A stretch of 64,000 nucleotides of DNA from contig NZ_JAFFIX010000028.1 of the NCBI RefSeq assembly GCF_016916835.1, positions 1-64,000 on the forward strand. Direction: 5' to 3'. A program made the translations under genes and the position numbers. Origin of the DNA: Actinacidiphila bryophytorum (GTDB taxonomy: Bacteria; Actinomycetota; Actinomycetes; Streptomycetales; Streptomycetaceae). The notes below the pieces were generated by a model. The model was not told the DNA's origin and did not search any database. It saw nothing but the letters and a program-made list of their open reading frames with translations. Position 1 is the stretch's first letter; each line of letters opens with the position of its first letter. Positions 9,357-19,791 of the stretch are shown here, one piece after another.

Positions 9357-10418
9357 GTGACCACCTTGACCAAACCGGTGGAGGACGCCGCCCCCGCCGC
9401 ATCCGGCGCCTTCTTGTCCGTACGCGACCTGTACGTGCGCTTCTCCACCGAGGACGGCATCGTCAAGGCCGTCGACGGGCTGTCGTTCGACCTGGAGCGC
9501 GGCAAGACGCTGGGCATCGTCGGCGAGTCGGGCTCCGGCAAGTCGGTGACCAACCTGACCGTGCTCGGGCTGCACAATCCGCGCACGACCGAGGTCGCCG
9601 GCGAGATCGTGCTGGACGGCCAGGAGCTGACGGGGGCGAGCAACCGCACCCTGGAGAAGCTGCGCGGCGACAAGATGGCGATGATCTTCCAGGACTCGCT
9701 GACCGCGCTGTCGCCGTACTACACGGTCGGCCGGCAGATCGCCGAGCCGTATGTGAAGCACCGCGGGGTCAGCAAGCGCGAGGGCCGGGCGCGGGCCATC
9801 GAGATGCTGGAGAAGGTCGGCATCCCGCAGCCGAAGCTGCGGGTCGACGACTACCCGCACCAGTTCTCCGGCGGTATGCGGCAGCGCGCGATGATCGCGA
9901 TGGCCCTGGTGTGCAACCCCGACCTGCTGATCGCCGACGAGCCGACCACCGCGCTCGACGTGACCGTGCAGGCGCAGATCCTCGACCTGCTCAAGGACCT
10001 GCAGCAGGAGTTCGGCTCGGCGATCATCCTGATCACCCACGACCTGGGCGTGGTGTCCAACATCGCCGACGACCTGCTGGTGATGTACGCGGGCAAGGCC
10101 GTCGAGCGCGGTTCGGTGCGGCAGCTGATCAACGAGCCCCAGCACCCGTACACCTGGGGCCTGCTGGGGTCGATGCCGCGGCTGATGTCGGACGTCACCG
10201 AGCAGCTGACCCCGATCCCCGGGGCGCCGCCGAGTCTGCTCGCCCCGCCGCCGGGCTGCTCCTTCCACACCCGCTGCGGCTTCACCGACCTGGTCGGCGG
10301 CGGGCGCTGCTCGGCCGAGCGGCCGGTGCTGCCGGAGGGCCGCGGCTCCGCGTGCCATCTGACGGACGAGCAGAAGCGGTCCGTGTTCATCGAGACGATT
10401 CAGCCCCGGCTCGGCTGA
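9357..10418 (+). CDS. bldKD: Oligopeptide ABC transporter ATP-binding protein, DppD/OppD type (bldKD position)
   Basis: A 353-residue nucleotide-binding subunit. Walker A is GESGSGKS, the signature is [10 protein letters not shown], and Walker B is [13 protein letters not shown] with a downstream switch His in ITHDLG. The C-terminal oligopeptide-transporter extension contains the Cys-bearing motif [10 protein letters not shown]. Translation starts at GTG 9357, with AGGAGA overlapping the stop of the preceding permease gene. It pairs with the next ATPase to power the two permeases from the cytoplasmic side. Confidence 0.9.
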   Translation: MTTLTKPVEDAAPAASGAFLSVRDLYVRFSTEDGIVKAVDGLSFDLERGKTLGIVGESGSGKSVTNLTVLGLHNPRTTEVAGEIVLDGQELTGASNRTLEKLRGDKMAMIFQDSLTALSPYYTVGRQIAEPYVKHRGVSKREGRARAIEMLEKVGIPQPKLRVDDYPHQFSGGMRQRAMIAMALVCNPDLLIADEPTTALDVTVQAQILDLLKDLQQEFGSAIILITHDLGVVSNIADDLLVMYAGKAVERGSVRQLINEPQHPYTWGLLGSMPRLMSDVTEQLTPIPGAPPSLLAPPPGCSFHTRCGFTDLVGGGRCSAERPVLPEGRGSACHLTDEQKRSVFIETIQPRLG

Positions 10419-10453
10419 GCGGTCGGCCCGAGAGAAAAGTGGCAGGCATCCAC

Positions 10454-11584
10454 ATGAGCAACGACATCTCACTGTCCAAGGCGCCGGCCGGGGCCGCCGC
10501 CGCGGAGCCGGCCGGCGAGACCCTGCTGGAGGTCAGCGGGCTCACCAAGTACTTCCCCGTGATGGGCGGTTTCCCGTTCAAGCGGCAGGTCGGCTCGGTG
10601 CAGGCGGTGGACGGCATCGACCTGGCGGTACGCGCGGGCGAGAGCTTCGGCCTGGTCGGCGAGTCCGGCTGCGGCAAGTCCACCACCGGGCGGCTGATCA
10701 CCCGGCTGATGGAGCCCACCGCGGGCACCATCAGCTACCGCGGACAGGACATCTCGCACGCCGACCGCAAGGCGCTCGCGCCGATCAGGTCCGAGATCCA
10801 GATGATCTTCCAGGACCCGTACTCGTCGCTGAACCCGCGGCAGACGGTGGGCACGATCATCGGCGGCCCGATGGAGATCAACGGGATCAACCCGCCGGGC
10901 GGCCGGGAGAAGCGGGTCCGCGAGCTGCTGGAGACCGTGGGCCTCAACCCCGAGCACTACAACCGCTTCCCGCACGAGTTCTCCGGCGGCCAGCGGCAGC
11001 GCATCGGGGTGGCCAGGGCGCTGGCGCTGGAACCCAAGCTGATCGTGGCCGACGAGCCGGTCTCCGCACTCGACGTGTCGATCCAGGCGCAGGTGGTCAA
11101 CCTGCTCCAGCAGGTGCAGCGCGAGCTGGGTATCGCCTTCCTCTTCATCGCCCACGACCTGGCGATCGTGCGGCACTTCTCGCAACGGGTCGCGGTGATG
11201 TACCTGGGCAAGATCGTCGAGGTCGGCGACCGCGACTCGATCTACCAGCGCCCGCGCCACCCGTACACCCACGCGCTGCTGTCCGCGGTGCCCGAGGTGG
11301 AACTGGAGGGCGAGGAGCGCGAGCGGGAGCGTATCCGGCTGGCCGGTGACGTGCCCTCGCCGATCAACCCGCCGTCCGGGTGCCGCTTCCGCACCCGGTG
11401 CTGGAAGGCGCAGGACAAGTGCGCGGCCGAGGAGCCGCCGCTGATCCACCTGGGCGGCCCGGACGAGGGGCACCTGACCGCGTGCCACTTCCCCGAGGAG
11501 CCGACGATCGCCGCCCGCGGCGAGGACATCGTGTTGGACCCGGCGCTGGCCGCGATCGAGGACGTCGCAGAACGTCCGGAGTAG
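10454..11584 (+). CDS. bldKE: Oligopeptide ABC transporter ATP-binding protein, DppF/OppF type (bldKE position)
   Basis: A 376-residue ATPase with an OppF-like N-terminus (LTKYFPVMGG...KRQVGSVQAVDG), Walker A GESGCGKS, signature [16 protein letters not shown], Walker [13 protein letters not shown], and a C-terminal [15 protein letters not shown] motif. The start is the ATG at 10454 (MSNDISLSK). A longer upstream reading in this frame is antisense to the bldKD sense and was discarded. This is the last gene of the operon and is followed within a few bases by a perfect bidirectional terminator shared with the convergent dpp-type operon. Confidence 0.9.
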   Translation: MSNDISLSKAPAGAAAAEPAGETLLEVSGLTKYFPVMGGFPFKRQVGSVQAVDGIDLAVRAGESFGLVGESGCGKSTTGRLITRLMEPTAGTISYRGQDISHADRKALAPIRSEIQMIFQDPYSSLNPRQTVGTIIGGPMEINGINPPGGREKRVRELLETVGLNPEHYNRFPHEFSGGQRQRIGVARALALEPKLIVADEPVSALDVSIQAQVVNLLQQVQRELGIAFLFIAHDLAIVRHFSQRVAVMYLGKIVEVGDRDSIYQRPRHPYTHALLSAVPEVELEGEERERERIRLAGDVPSPINPPSGCRFRTRCWKAQDKCAAEEPPLIHLGGPDEGHLTACHFPEEPTIAARGEDIVLDPALAAIEDVAERPE

Positions 11585-11587
11585 CCG

Positions 11588-11629
11588 CCGTACGGACCGC
11601 GCCGAACGGCCCCGGCGCGGTCCGTACGG
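11588..11629. terminator. Bidirectional terminator between convergent transporter operons
   Basis: A perfect 16-bp stem (11588-11603, CCGTACGGACCGCGCC, with 11614-11629) and a 10-base loop lie 3 bases after the bldKE stop and 20 bases beyond the stop of the convergent ATPase gene. It can serve both strands. Confidence 0.85.
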
Positions 11630-11649
11630 CTCGCGGTCCGCACCTGCGG

Positions 11650-12735
11650 TCAGTCCTCGGGCCGCACGACCTGCTTCTCCTCCGCGAAGTGGCACGCCGA
11701 GTCGTGCTCGGCGGGACCCGCGGTGCCGCGGAAGACCTCCGGCACCGCCAGCAGCGGCTCCTCGACCACGCAGCGCTCCTGCGCCTTCCAGCAGCGGGTG
11801 CGGAAACGGCACCCTGACGGCGGGTCGGCCGGCGAGGGCACGTCGCCCTGCAGGATGATGCGCTCCCTGTACTCGCGCGCCTCGGGGTCCGGCACCGGCA
11901 CCGCCGACAGCAGCGCCTGGGTGTACGGGTGGGTGGGGTGGGAGTAGATCTCCTCGTCGGCGCCGATCTCCACGATCTTGCCCAGGTACATCACCCCGAC
12001 CCGGTCGGAGATGTGCCGCACGATCGACAGGTCGTGCGCGATGAACATGTACGACAGGTTGAACTCGTCCTGCAGCCGCTCCATCAGGTTGACCACCTGC
12101 GCCTGCACCGACACGTCCAGCGCCGAGACCGGCTCGTCGGCCACGATGACCTCGGGGCGCAGCGCCAGGCCCCGGGCGATGCCGATGCGCTGCCGCTGGC
12201 CGCCGGAGAACTGGTGCGGGTAGCGGTTGATGTACTCCGGGTTCAGACCGACCACGTCCAGCAGGTCCTGCACCCGCTTGCGCCGGTCGCCCTTGGGGGC
12301 GACGTCCGGGTGGATCTCGTACGGCTCCCCGATGATGTCGCCGACCGTCATGCGCGGGTTCAGCGAGGTGTAGGGGTCCTGGAAGACCATCTGGATGTTG
12401 CGCCGGACGGCCTTGAGCGCCCGCCCCGACAGCTTGGTGATGTCCTCGCCGCGGTAGATGATCTCCCCCGCGGTGGGCTGCTCCAGGTTCATCAGCAGCT
12501 TGGCCACGGTGGACTTGCCGCAGCCTGACTCGCCGACGATGCCCAGCGTCTCGCCGGGGAAGAGGTCGAAGGAGACGCCGTCGACCGCCTGGACCGCGCC
12601 GACCTGCCGTTTGAAGATGATGCCCTGGGTCAGCGGGAAGTGCTTGACCAGGCCCCGCACCTGGAGGATCGGCTCGCGGTCCGCGGGCTGCCCGTCTGAC
12701 GGCTCAGGCCTTGTCGGCTGGGGCGCTGTCGTCAC
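11650..12735 (-). CDS. Peptide ABC transporter ATP-binding protein, DppF type (operon copy 1)
   Basis: A 361-residue ATPase, the last gene of the first minus-strand peptide-transport operon. It has Walker A GESGCGKS, signature [16 protein letters not shown], Walker [13 protein letters not shown], and the C-terminal Cys motif [15 protein letters not shown]. The GTG start at 12735 lies inside the end of the DppD gene, a 32-base overlap. It is preceded by GGAAGGAGGT about 5 bases upstream, one of the strongest ribosome sites in the window, so this start is well supported. The closest relative in the window is the DppF-type gene at 17638-18759; both share nearly all of the central domain. Confidence 0.9.
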   Translation of the reverse strand: MTTAPQPTRPEPSDGQPADREPILQVRGLVKHFPLTQGIIFKRQVGAVQAVDGVSFDLFPGETLGIVGESGCGKSTVAKLLMNLEQPTAGEIIYRGEDITKLSGRALKAVRRNIQMVFQDPYTSLNPRMTVGDIIGEPYEIHPDVAPKGDRRKRVQDLLDVVGLNPEYINRYPHQFSGGQRQRIGIARGLALRPEVIVADEPVSALDVSVQAQVVNLMERLQDEFNLSYMFIAHDLSIVRHISDRVGVMYLGKIVEIGADEEIYSHPTHPYTQALLSAVPVPDPEAREYRERIILQGDVPSPADPPSGCRFRTRCWKAQERCVVEEPLLAVPEVFRGTAGPAEHDSACHFAEEKQVVRPED

Positions 12736-13753
12736 CGACGACCTCCTTCCAGAAGTGGCAGGCGCTGGCCCGGTCCCGGCTGACCCGGTAGAGCGGGGGC
12801 ACCTCGGTGCGGCACACGTCCTGCGCCAGCGGGCAGCGCGGGTTGAAGGCGCAGCCCGGCGGGATGTGCAGCAGGTTCGGCGGCAGGCCCTTGATCGCGT
12901 ACAGCTCCTGGCCCTTCTGGTCCAGCCGCGGGATCGAGTCGAGCAGGCCCTTGGTGTACGGGTGGGCGGGCTTGGCGTAGATGTCGTGGACCGGCGAGGT
13001 CTCCACGATCCGGCCCGCGTACATCACGGCGATCTTGTCGGCGACGTCGGCGACCACGCCGAGGTCGTGGGTGATCAGGATCAGGCCCATGTTGTACTCG
13101 CGCTGCAGGTCCGCCAGCAGGTCCATGACCTGGGCCTGCACGGTGACGTCGAGCGCGGTGGTGGGCTCGTCGGCGATGATCAGCTCGGGCTCCAGCGCCA
13201 TCGCCATGGCGATCATCACGCGCTGCCGCATACCGCCGGAGAACTGGTGGGGGTAGCTGCGCACCCGCTCCTTGGCGGCCGGGATGCGCACCCGCTCCAT
13301 CAGCTCGACCGCCTTGGCCCGGGCCTGTTTGCGCGACAGTCCGCGGTGCACGGTGAACATCTCGCCCAGCTGCTCGCCGACGTTGAGCACCGGGTTGAGC
13401 GAGGACAGCGCGTCCTGGAAGATCATCGCCATCCGGGCGCCGCGCACCTTGCGGCGCTCCTCGCCGCTCAGCTTGAGCATGTCCCGGCCCTGGAAGATGA
13501 TCTTCCCCTGGGTCACGAAGCCCGGCGGCGAGTCCAGGATGCCCATGATCGCCTGGGCGGTCACCGACTTGCCGGAGCCGGACTCGCCCAGCACCGCGAG
13601 GGTCTCCCCCGCGTCGACGGAGTAGTCCACGCCGTTGACGGCCCTGGCGACCCCCTCCCTGGTGCGGAACTCCACGTGCAGGTTGCGCACGTCGAGCAGC
13701 GGTCCGCCCTCGGTGCCGCCTTCTTCCGTGCTCAGCTCGACACTTGTGGCCAT
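12704..13753 (-). CDS. Peptide ABC transporter ATP-binding protein, DppD type (operon copy 1)
   Basis: A 349-residue ATPase with Walker A GESGSGKS, signature [14 protein letters not shown], Walker [13 protein letters not shown], and a C-terminal [15 protein letters not shown] motif. The ATG start at 13753 follows GAGGAGCC. It lies 13 bases after the permease stop and overlaps the next ATPase gene. It is strongly similar along its whole length to the copy at 18752-19780, including [14 protein letters not shown] and [11 protein letters not shown] segments, consistent with duplication of the operon. Confidence 0.9.
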   Translation of the reverse strand: MATSVELSTEEGGTEGGPLLDVRNLHVEFRTREGVARAVNGVDYSVDAGETLAVLGESGSGKSVTAQAIMGILDSPPGFVTQGKIIFQGRDMLKLSGEERRKVRGARMAMIFQDALSSLNPVLNVGEQLGEMFTVHRGLSRKQARAKAVELMERVRIPAAKERVRSYPHQFSGGMRQRVMIAMAMALEPELIIADEPTTALDVTVQAQVMDLLADLQREYNMGLILITHDLGVVADVADKIAVMYAGRIVETSPVHDIYAKPAHPYTKGLLDSIPRLDQKGQELYAIKGLPPNLLHIPPGCAFNPRCPLAQDVCRTEVPPLYRVSRDRASACHFWKEVVGDDSAPADKA

Positions 13754-13766
13754 ATCGGCGGGCTCC

Positions 13767-14759
13767 TCAGCGCAGCTTGGGGTCGAGGGCGTCGCGCACC
13801 GCGTCGCCGAGCATGATGAACGCCAGGACGGTCAGGCTCAGCGCCCCTGCGGGCCACAGCAGCATGTGCGGGGCGTTGCGGATCTGGTTGGACGCGTCGG
13901 AGATGTCGATCCCCCAGGAGACGGTGGGCGGTTTGAGGCCGACGCCGAGGTAGGACAGCGTGGCTTCGAGGGCGATGTAGGTGCCCAGCGCGATGGTGCC
14001 GACGACGATGACCGGCGCGACCGCGTTGGGTGCGATGTGCCGCAGCAGCATCCGGGAGTTGCCGGCTCCCAGCGCCCGGGCGGCCTGGACGTAGTCGTTC
14101 TGCCGGGCGGTGATGACCGAGCCGCGGGCGATACGGGCGATCTGCGGCCAGCCCAGCAGCACCATGAAGCCGACCACCGGCCACACCGTGCTGTTGGTGA
14201 CCACCGAGAGGAAGACCAGGCCGCCGAGCACCACCGGGATGCCGAAGAAGACGTCGCTGATCCGGGACAGGATCGCGTCCCACCAGCCGCCGAAGAAGCC
14301 GGCAAGACCGCCCAGCACACTGCCGAGCAGCACCACGCCCAGCGTCGCGCACACGCCGACGGTCACCGAGGCGCGGGCTCCGTAGACCACCCGGGTGTAG
14401 ACGTCGCGGCCCTGCTGGTCGAAGCCGAACGGGTGACCCGCCTCCGGGCCGGCCTGCGCCTTCTGCAGGTTGGCCTGCAGCGGGTCCTGGGTGGCGATGG
14501 TGCCGGGCCACAGCGAGATGAAGACCAGGAAGAGGATGATCAGCACCGAGATGATGAAGACGGGGTTGCGCCGCAGGTCGCGCCACGCGTCGGACCACAG
14601 GCTGCGCGGCTTGCCCGCGGGGCCGCCCGGCTCCTGGCCGTGGCTCTCGGGGTACTCCAGGGTGTCGGCGTCGGACGCCGCCAGGTCCATCCCGGCGCCG
14701 TAGCCGCCGCCTGGGGCGATGGGCCCCTGCTCGGGGTCCAGCGGATTGCGTTCAGGCAT
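13767..14759 (-). CDS. Peptide ABC transporter permease, DppC type (operon copy 1)
   Basis: A 330-residue permease with a cytoplasmic N-terminal extension rich in Gly and Pro, then six membrane helices. The coupling loop is read as DYVQAARALGAGNSRMLL, and the C-terminus LGDAVRDALDPKLR is typical of DppC. The ATG at 14759 overlaps the end of the DppB gene by 8 bases, so the two permeases are probably translationally coupled. The copy-2 counterpart is 19792-20730. Confidence 0.9.
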   Translation of the reverse strand: MPERNPLDPEQGPIAPGGGYGAGMDLAASDADTLEYPESHGQEPGGPAGKPRSLWSDAWRDLRRNPVFIISVLIILFLVFISLWPGTIATQDPLQANLQKAQAGPEAGHPFGFDQQGRDVYTRVVYGARASVTVGVCATLGVVLLGSVLGGLAGFFGGWWDAILSRISDVFFGIPVVLGGLVFLSVVTNSTVWPVVGFMVLLGWPQIARIARGSVITARQNDYVQAARALGAGNSRMLLRHIAPNAVAPVIVVGTIALGTYIALEATLSYLGVGLKPPTVSWGIDISDASNQIRNAPHMLLWPAGALSLTVLAFIMLGDAVRDALDPKLR

Positions 14760-15675
14760 AACGGATCCTCGGGTCCAGGACCGCGTAGAGCAGGTCGACC
14801 AGCAGGTTCGCGATCAGGAAGACCAGCACCAGGATGGTGACGAAGCCGACCACGGTCGGCGCGTTGTTGCGCAGGATGCCCTGGTAGAGCTGGTAGCCGA
14901 CACCGTGGATGTTGAAGATCCGCTCGGTGACGATGGCGCCGCCCATCAGGAAGCCGACGTCGGTGCCGATGAAGGTGACCACCGGGATCAGCGAGTTGCG
15001 CAGCAGGTGCCTGATGATGATCCGGTGCCGGGGCAGGCCCTTGGCGACCGCGGTGCGCAGGTAGTCGGCGCGGGTGTTCTCCGCGATCGAGGTCCTGGTC
15101 AGCCGGGTGACGTAGGCCAGCGAGACCAGGGCGAGCACGAGTCCTGGCAGGATCAGCTCGTTGAAGGGCGCCTCGGGCGAGACCGACGGGCTGACCCACC
15201 CCCACTGCACGCCGAACAGGTACTGCAGTACGTAGCCGGTGACGAAGGTCGGCACCGAGATCACGATCAGGGTCAGCAGCAGCACCCCGGTGTCGTCGGG
15301 CTTGCCGCGCCGCATGCCGGTGAGCACCCCCAGCGAGATGCCGATGACGATCTCGAAGAGGATCGCCACGATGGTCAGCCGGATCGTGACAGGGAAGGCG
15401 CTGCCCATCAGGCTGGTGACGGACTCCCCGTTGAAGGCGGTGCCGAAGTCACCGGTGAAGATGTTCTTCATGTAGATCAGGTACTGCTTCCACAACGGGT
15501 CGTTGAGGTGCAGGTCGTTCCGGATCTGGGCGGCGGTCGCCGGGTCGGGCGCACGGTCGCCGAAGAGCGCGGCGACCGGGTCGCCGAGCGCGTAGACCAT
15601 GAAGAAGATCAGGAACGTGCTGCCGATGAACACCGGGATCATCTGGAGCAGCCGCCGGATCACATAGCGTCCCAT
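14752..15675 (-). CDS. Peptide ABC transporter permease, DppB type (operon copy 1)
   Basis: A 307-residue permease beginning MGRYVIRRLLQMIPVFIGST, the standard DppB first helix, and ending YAVLDPRIRYA. The coupling loop reads DYLRTAVAKGLPRHRIII. The copy-2 protein (20723-21646) has the same length and nearly the same first 20 residues. The start is ATG at 15675. It lies downstream of the binding-protein gene with a strong hairpin between the two. Confidence 0.9.
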   Translation of the reverse strand: MGRYVIRRLLQMIPVFIGSTFLIFFMVYALGDPVAALFGDRAPDPATAAQIRNDLHLNDPLWKQYLIYMKNIFTGDFGTAFNGESVTSLMGSAFPVTIRLTIVAILFEIVIGISLGVLTGMRRGKPDDTGVLLLTLIVISVPTFVTGYVLQYLFGVQWGWVSPSVSPEAPFNELILPGLVLALVSLAYVTRLTRTSIAENTRADYLRTAVAKGLPRHRIIIRHLLRNSLIPVVTFIGTDVGFLMGGAIVTERIFNIHGVGYQLYQGILRNNAPTVVGFVTILVLVFLIANLLVDLLYAVLDPRIRYA

Positions 15676-15709
15676 GCGGAGCCTTCCGGGGAGTTCCGGG
15701 GAATGTGGG

Positions 15710-15763
15710 GGCCGGGGGCCGCCGCTGCCGGTGCTGCTCCGTCCGGTGCGGCGGCCCCCGGCC
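15710..15763 (-). terminator. Perfect 16-bp hairpin after binding-protein gene (copy 1)
   Basis: Arms 15710-15725 (GGCCGGGGGCCGCCGC) and 15748-15763 pair perfectly around a 22-base loop, directly after the binding-protein stop at 15770 and before the DppB gene. It is the counterpart of hairpins at 8285-8319 and 21671-21699. It probably reduces read-through or protects the lipoprotein message. Confidence 0.75.
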
Positions 15764-15769
15764 GCGGTG

Positions 15770-17422
15770 TCACTTGACCTTGATCTCGTTGTAGACCGGC
15801 ACGCTGAAGGGGTTCAGCGCGACGTTCGAGAGGTTGGAGGAATAGCCGGCGCTGCCGTTCTGGTACCACAGCGGGATCGCGGGCATGTCGGTGACCAGCT
15901 GCTTCTCGGCGTCCTGGAACTTGCTCACCGAGTCGGAGGTGGAGGAGGCGGCGTTGGCCTCGTTGACCAGCTTGTCGAAGTTGGCGTTGCTGTAGTGCGA
16001 GTCGTTCGACGAGGCGCCGGTGTAGTACTGCGGCTGCAGGAAGTCCTGGATCAGCGGGTAGTCCATCTGCCAGCCGGCCCGGAAGGGGTCGTTCATCTGC
16101 TTGCTGGTGATGCGGTTGCGGAAGTCGGCGAAGGTGCCGATGGGGGCGCCGACGCACGCCTTGTTGTTGCCCAACGCGTTGTTGATGCTGTTGCAGAGCG
16201 CGTCGACCCACTCCTTGTGGGAGCCGGTGTCCGCGTTGTAGGAGATGGTGATCTTGCCGCCGGGCAGGCCGCCGCCCTCGGAGATCAGCTGCTTGGCCTT
16301 GTCGGGGTTGTACGTGCACTCCTCGCCGCACAGCCCCTTCTTGAAGCCGCCCGCGTCACCGAGCACCGGTGAGGTCCAGTCGCTGGCCGGGGTGCGGGTG
16401 TTCTGGAAGATCTGCTGGGTGATCTGCTCGCGGTTGATCGCCATCGACAGGCCCTGCCTGACCTTGGCGGCGTTCGGAGACGACCAGCGCGAGCTGTACA
16501 GCGGGAAGGCGATGGTCTGGATGATGCCGGCCGGCACGTTGATGTACCGGCTGCCCAGGTCGCTCTTGACGTTCTGCAGCTGGGAGACCGGCACGTCGTC
16601 GACCAGGTCGATGTTGCCGGCCTGCAGGTCGGTGTAGGCGGTGTTGTTGTCGGTGTAGACCCGCAGCTCGACCCCGCCGTTCTGCGCGGGGTCGGGACCC
16701 TTGTAGCCGTCCCACTTCTTCAGCTCCATCTTGGAGCCCTTGGTGTACGAGGAGATCTCGTACGGCCCGTTGCCGATCGGCTTGGCCAGCCACGACTGGC
16801 GGTTGCTGAAGAAGGCCTGCGGCAGCGGGTAGAAGGCCGCGTAGCCCAGGGTGTCGGGGAAGAGCGCGAACTTCTGGTTCAGCTTGACCTTGAACTCGGT
16901 GTCGGACACCTTCGTCAGACCCGACAGCGTGGTGGCGCTGGGCTTGGCCCCCGGGGTGTCGGGGTGCACCTTGTCGTAGCCGTCGATGTAGCTGAAGAAG
17001 CTGGCGTTGAGCTGGGCGTTCTTCAGCTGGGTGTCGTAGTTCCAGGCGTTGATGAAGGAGTCGGAGTTGACCGGCTCGCCGTTGCTGAAGGTCCAGCCGG
17101 ACTTGAGCTTGATGTCGAAGTTCTGCGAGTCCGAGGAGGTGATCGACTGGGCGATCATGTTCTCGGCCTTGGCGGTCTTCGGGTTGTAGATCTTCAGCCC
17201 GCGGAAGATCATGTCGAGCACCTTGCCGCCCTGCACCTCGTTGGTGTTGGCCGGCTCCAGCGGGTTCTGCGGGTCGCCCCAGGAGGCCCGTACGATGCCG
17301 CCGCCGCTGCCGCCCGTCGAGCTGCCGCTCCCGCCGCTGTCACTGCTGCTGCCGCAGGCGGCGGCCGTCAGGGCGACGACTGTCACGCCGACGGCCCACT
17401 TCACGCGCGTGGCTCCGCGCAT
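15770..17422 (-). CDS. Peptide-binding lipoprotein, SBP family 5 (operon copy 1)
   Basis: A 550-residue extracellular binding protein. The N-terminus MRGATRVKWAVGVTVVALTA leads to a lipobox ending AAACGS, so it is a predicted lipoprotein, followed by a flexible Ser/Gly linker. Family-5 landmarks include WTFSNGEPVNSDSFINAWNY and the C-terminal PLWYQNG. An ATG five codons further upstream is in frame, but it overlaps the GAGGAGG ribosome site. The second ATG at 17422 has ideal spacing and matches the start of the paralogue at 23453. It is the first gene of the operon; the promoter should lie between 17423 and about 17585. Confidence 0.92.
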   Translation of the reverse strand: MRGATRVKWAVGVTVVALTAAACGSSSDSGGSGSSTGGSGGGIVRASWGDPQNPLEPANTNEVQGGKVLDMIFRGLKIYNPKTAKAENMIAQSITSSDSQNFDIKLKSGWTFSNGEPVNSDSFINAWNYDTQLKNAQLNASFFSYIDGYDKVHPDTPGAKPSATTLSGLTKVSDTEFKVKLNQKFALFPDTLGYAAFYPLPQAFFSNRQSWLAKPIGNGPYEISSYTKGSKMELKKWDGYKGPDPAQNGGVELRVYTDNNTAYTDLQAGNIDLVDDVPVSQLQNVKSDLGSRYINVPAGIIQTIAFPLYSSRWSSPNAAKVRQGLSMAINREQITQQIFQNTRTPASDWTSPVLGDAGGFKKGLCGEECTYNPDKAKQLISEGGGLPGGKITISYNADTGSHKEWVDALCNSINNALGNNKACVGAPIGTFADFRNRITSKQMNDPFRAGWQMDYPLIQDFLQPQYYTGASSNDSHYSNANFDKLVNEANAASSTSDSVSKFQDAEKQLVTDMPAIPLWYQNGSAGYSSNLSNVALNPFSVPVYNEIKVK

Positions 17423-17585
17423 CGCGTGCCTCCTCATGGGTCACAAATGACACTTCGTTACCCATGACACAGCAATTGCGGCAAAGCCGCACTTCTACTC
17501 CTGCGTGTCGCGTACCCAATGCGTTGGCCAGAGCGCGACGCACAGCGCCGCCCGCGGTGCGGCCGCCGCGGGCGCGGAACGCCGA

Positions 17586-17612
17586 AGGGGCGCCCCCGGC
17601 GGGGGCGCCCCT
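17586..17612 (-). terminator. Terminator of transport operon copy 2
   Basis: A perfect 12-bp stem (AGGGGCGCCCCC at 17586-17597, with 17601-17612) and a 3-base loop, 26 bases after the stop of the DppF-type gene at 17638. A second GC-rich dyad (CGCCCGCGG/CCGCGGGCG) lies just beyond it. Together they separate copy 2 from the copy-1 promoter region. Confidence 0.8.
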
Positions 17613-17637
17613 GGTGGGACTGCTGCGGACGGACCGG

Positions 17638-18759
17638 TCAGGCCGCGCCCACCACGTCCTTCTCCTCGGCGAAGTGGCACGCGGACTCGTGCCGGGCCGG
17701 GGTGTCGACCTCGGCGAACCGGGTCGGGATCGCCAGCAGCGGCTCCTCCTCCGCGCAGCGCGCCTCCGCCTTCCAGCAGCGGGTGCGGAAACGGCACCCG
17801 GACGGCGGGTTCGCCGGCGAGGGCACGTCGCCCGACAGGATGATGCGCTCGCGGTGCTCGCGCGCCTCGGGGTCCGGCACCGGCACCGCGGACAGCAGCG
17901 CCTGGGTGTACGGGTGGGTCGGGTGCTCGTAGATCTCGGCGTCCGTGCCGATCTCCGCCATCTTGCCCAGGTACATCACGCCGACGCGGTCGGAGATGTG
18001 CCGGACGATCGACAGGTCGTGCGCGATGAAGATGTAGGACAGGTTGAACTCGTCCTGCAGCTTCTCCATCAGGTTGATGACCTGCGCCTGCACCGACACG
18101 TCGAGCGCGGAGACCGGCTCGTCGCAGATGATGATCTCCGGGTTGAGCGCGAGGCCGCGGGCGATGCCGATGCGCTGGCGCTGGCCGCCGGAGAACTGGT
18201 GCGGGTAGCGGTTGATGTACTCCGGGTTGAGCCCGACGACGTCGAGCAGCTCCTCGACCCGCTTGCGGCGGTCGCCCTTGGGCGCCACCTCCGGGTGGAT
18301 GTCGAAGGGCTCGCCGATGATGTCGCCGACCGTCATGCGCGGGTTGAGCGAGGTGTAGGGGTCCTGGAACACCATCTGGATGTTGCGGCGGACGGCCTTG
18401 AGCGCCCGCCCCGACAGCTTGGTGATGTCCTGGCCCTTGTAGAAGACCTCGCCCGCGGTGGCCTGCTCCAGGCTCATCAGCAGCTTGGCCACGGTGGACT
18501 TGCCGCAGCCGGACTCGCCGACGATGCCCAGCGTCTCGCCCGCGTGCAGGTCGAAGGAGACGCCGTCGACGGCCTTGACCGCACCGATCTGCCGCTTGAC
18601 GACGATGCCCTGGGTCAGCGGGAAGTGCTTGACCAGGTTGCGCACCTGCAGGATCGGCTCACGGTCGGCGAGCTTGGCGGCGGCGGCCTCGGCCACCTCC
18701 ACGACGGGCGCGTCGGCCGCGGCGGCCCCGGGGTCCTTGGGGAGGCTGGATTCACTCAC
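17638..18759 (-). CDS. Peptide ABC transporter ATP-binding protein, DppF type (operon copy 2)
   Basis: A 373-residue ATPase with the same motif set as 11650-12735: [36 protein letters not shown] and [15 protein letters not shown]. Copy 2 has a longer Ala-rich N-terminal extension before [18 protein letters not shown]. Walker B has Cys in place of Ala (IICDEP), a conservative change outside the catalytic residues. The ATG at 18759 overlaps the end of the DppD gene by 8 bases. It is the last gene of the copy-2 operon. Confidence 0.9.
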   Translation of the reverse strand: MSESSLPKDPGAAAADAPVVEVAEAAAAKLADREPILQVRNLVKHFPLTQGIVVKRQIGAVKAVDGVSFDLHAGETLGIVGESGCGKSTVAKLLMSLEQATAGEVFYKGQDITKLSGRALKAVRRNIQMVFQDPYTSLNPRMTVGDIIGEPFDIHPEVAPKGDRRKRVEELLDVVGLNPEYINRYPHQFSGGQRQRIGIARGLALNPEIIICDEPVSALDVSVQAQVINLMEKLQDEFNLSYIFIAHDLSIVRHISDRVGVMYLGKMAEIGTDAEIYEHPTHPYTQALLSAVPVPDPEAREHRERIILSGDVPSPANPPSGCRFRTRCWKAEARCAEEEPLLAIPTRFAEVDTPARHESACHFAEEKDVVGAA

Positions 18760-19780
18760 CGAGGGTCTCCTTCCAGAAGTGGCAGGCGCTGCCGCGCGCG
18801 GTGCCGACCGGGTGCAGCGCCGGCACGTCGGTGCGGCAGACGTCCTGCGCCATCGGGCAGCGCGGGTTGAAGGCGCAGCCCGACGGGATACGCGTCAGGT
18901 TGGGCGGCAGGCCCTTGATCGCGTACAGCTCCTGGCCCTTCTGGTCCAGCCGCGGGATCGACTGGAGCAGGCCCTTGGTGTACGGGTGCGCCGGCTTGGC
19001 GTAGATGTCGTGGACGGGGGCGTCCTCGACGATCCGGCCGGCGTACATCACGGCGATCTTGTCGGCGACGTCGGCGACCACGCCGAGGTCGTGGGTGATC
19101 AGGATCAGGCCCATGTTGTACTCGCGCTGCAGCTCCGCGAGCAGGTCCATGACCTGCGCCTGGACCGTCACGTCGAGAGCCGTGGTGGGCTCGTCGGCGA
19201 TGATCAGCTCGGGCTCCAGGGCGAGCGCCATGGCGATCATGATGCGCTGGCGCATACCGCCGGAGAACTGGTGCGGGTAGTCGCCCACCCGCTCCTTGGC
19301 GGCCGGGATGCGCACCCGGTCCATCAGCTCGATGGCCTTGGCCTTGGCGTCCTTGCGGGACAGGCCCTGGTGCACCCGGTACATCTCGCCGAGCTGGTAG
19401 CCCACGCTCAGTACCGGGTTGAGCGAGGACAGCGCGTCCTGGAAGATCATCGCGATCTTCCGGCCGCGGATCTTCCGCCGCTCCTCCCCGGACATCTTGA
19501 GCATGTCGCGGCCCTGGAAGAGGATCTCGCCCTTGGGGATGCGGGCCGGCGGCATGTCGAGGATGCCCATGACGGCCTGCGCGGAGACCGACTTGCCCGA
19601 TCCGGACTCGCCGAGCACCGCGAGCGTCTCACCGGCGTTCACCGAGTAGTTGACGCCGTTCACGGCCTTGGCGACACCGTCACGGGTGTGGAACTCCACG
19701 TGCAGGTCGCGTACTTCCAGCAGCGGCGCCAGCGGCGCGTCAGGTGCAGGAACGTCCGATATATCGTCGATGACAGTCAA
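18752..19780 (-). CDS. Peptide ABC transporter ATP-binding protein, DppD type (operon copy 2)
   Basis: A 342-residue ATPase: [36 protein letters not shown], and [15 protein letters not shown]. The open frame continues upstream through the DppC gene in the wrong sense, so the start has to be chosen. TTG at 19780 ([10 protein letters not shown]) has AGGAGGG six bases upstream, overlapping the stop of DppC, and is the only candidate with a good site. The rare TTG start is the main oddity. Confidence 0.88.
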   Translation of the reverse strand: MTVIDDISDVPAPDAPLAPLLEVRDLHVEFHTRDGVAKAVNGVNYSVNAGETLAVLGESGSGKSVSAQAVMGILDMPPARIPKGEILFQGRDMLKMSGEERRKIRGRKIAMIFQDALSSLNPVLSVGYQLGEMYRVHQGLSRKDAKAKAIELMDRVRIPAAKERVGDYPHQFSGGMRQRIMIAMALALEPELIIADEPTTALDVTVQAQVMDLLAELQREYNMGLILITHDLGVVADVADKIAVMYAGRIVEDAPVHDIYAKPAHPYTKGLLQSIPRLDQKGQELYAIKGLPPNLTRIPSGCAFNPRCPMAQDVCRTDVPALHPVGTARGSACHFWKETLGE

Positions 19781-19791
19781 CGTACGCCCTC

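Noticed and set aside
7322-9673. 783-codon minus-strand frame across the bldKB/bldKC genes
   Set aside because: It spans two real genes and a terminator and has low-complexity Arg/Gly/Val/His composition.
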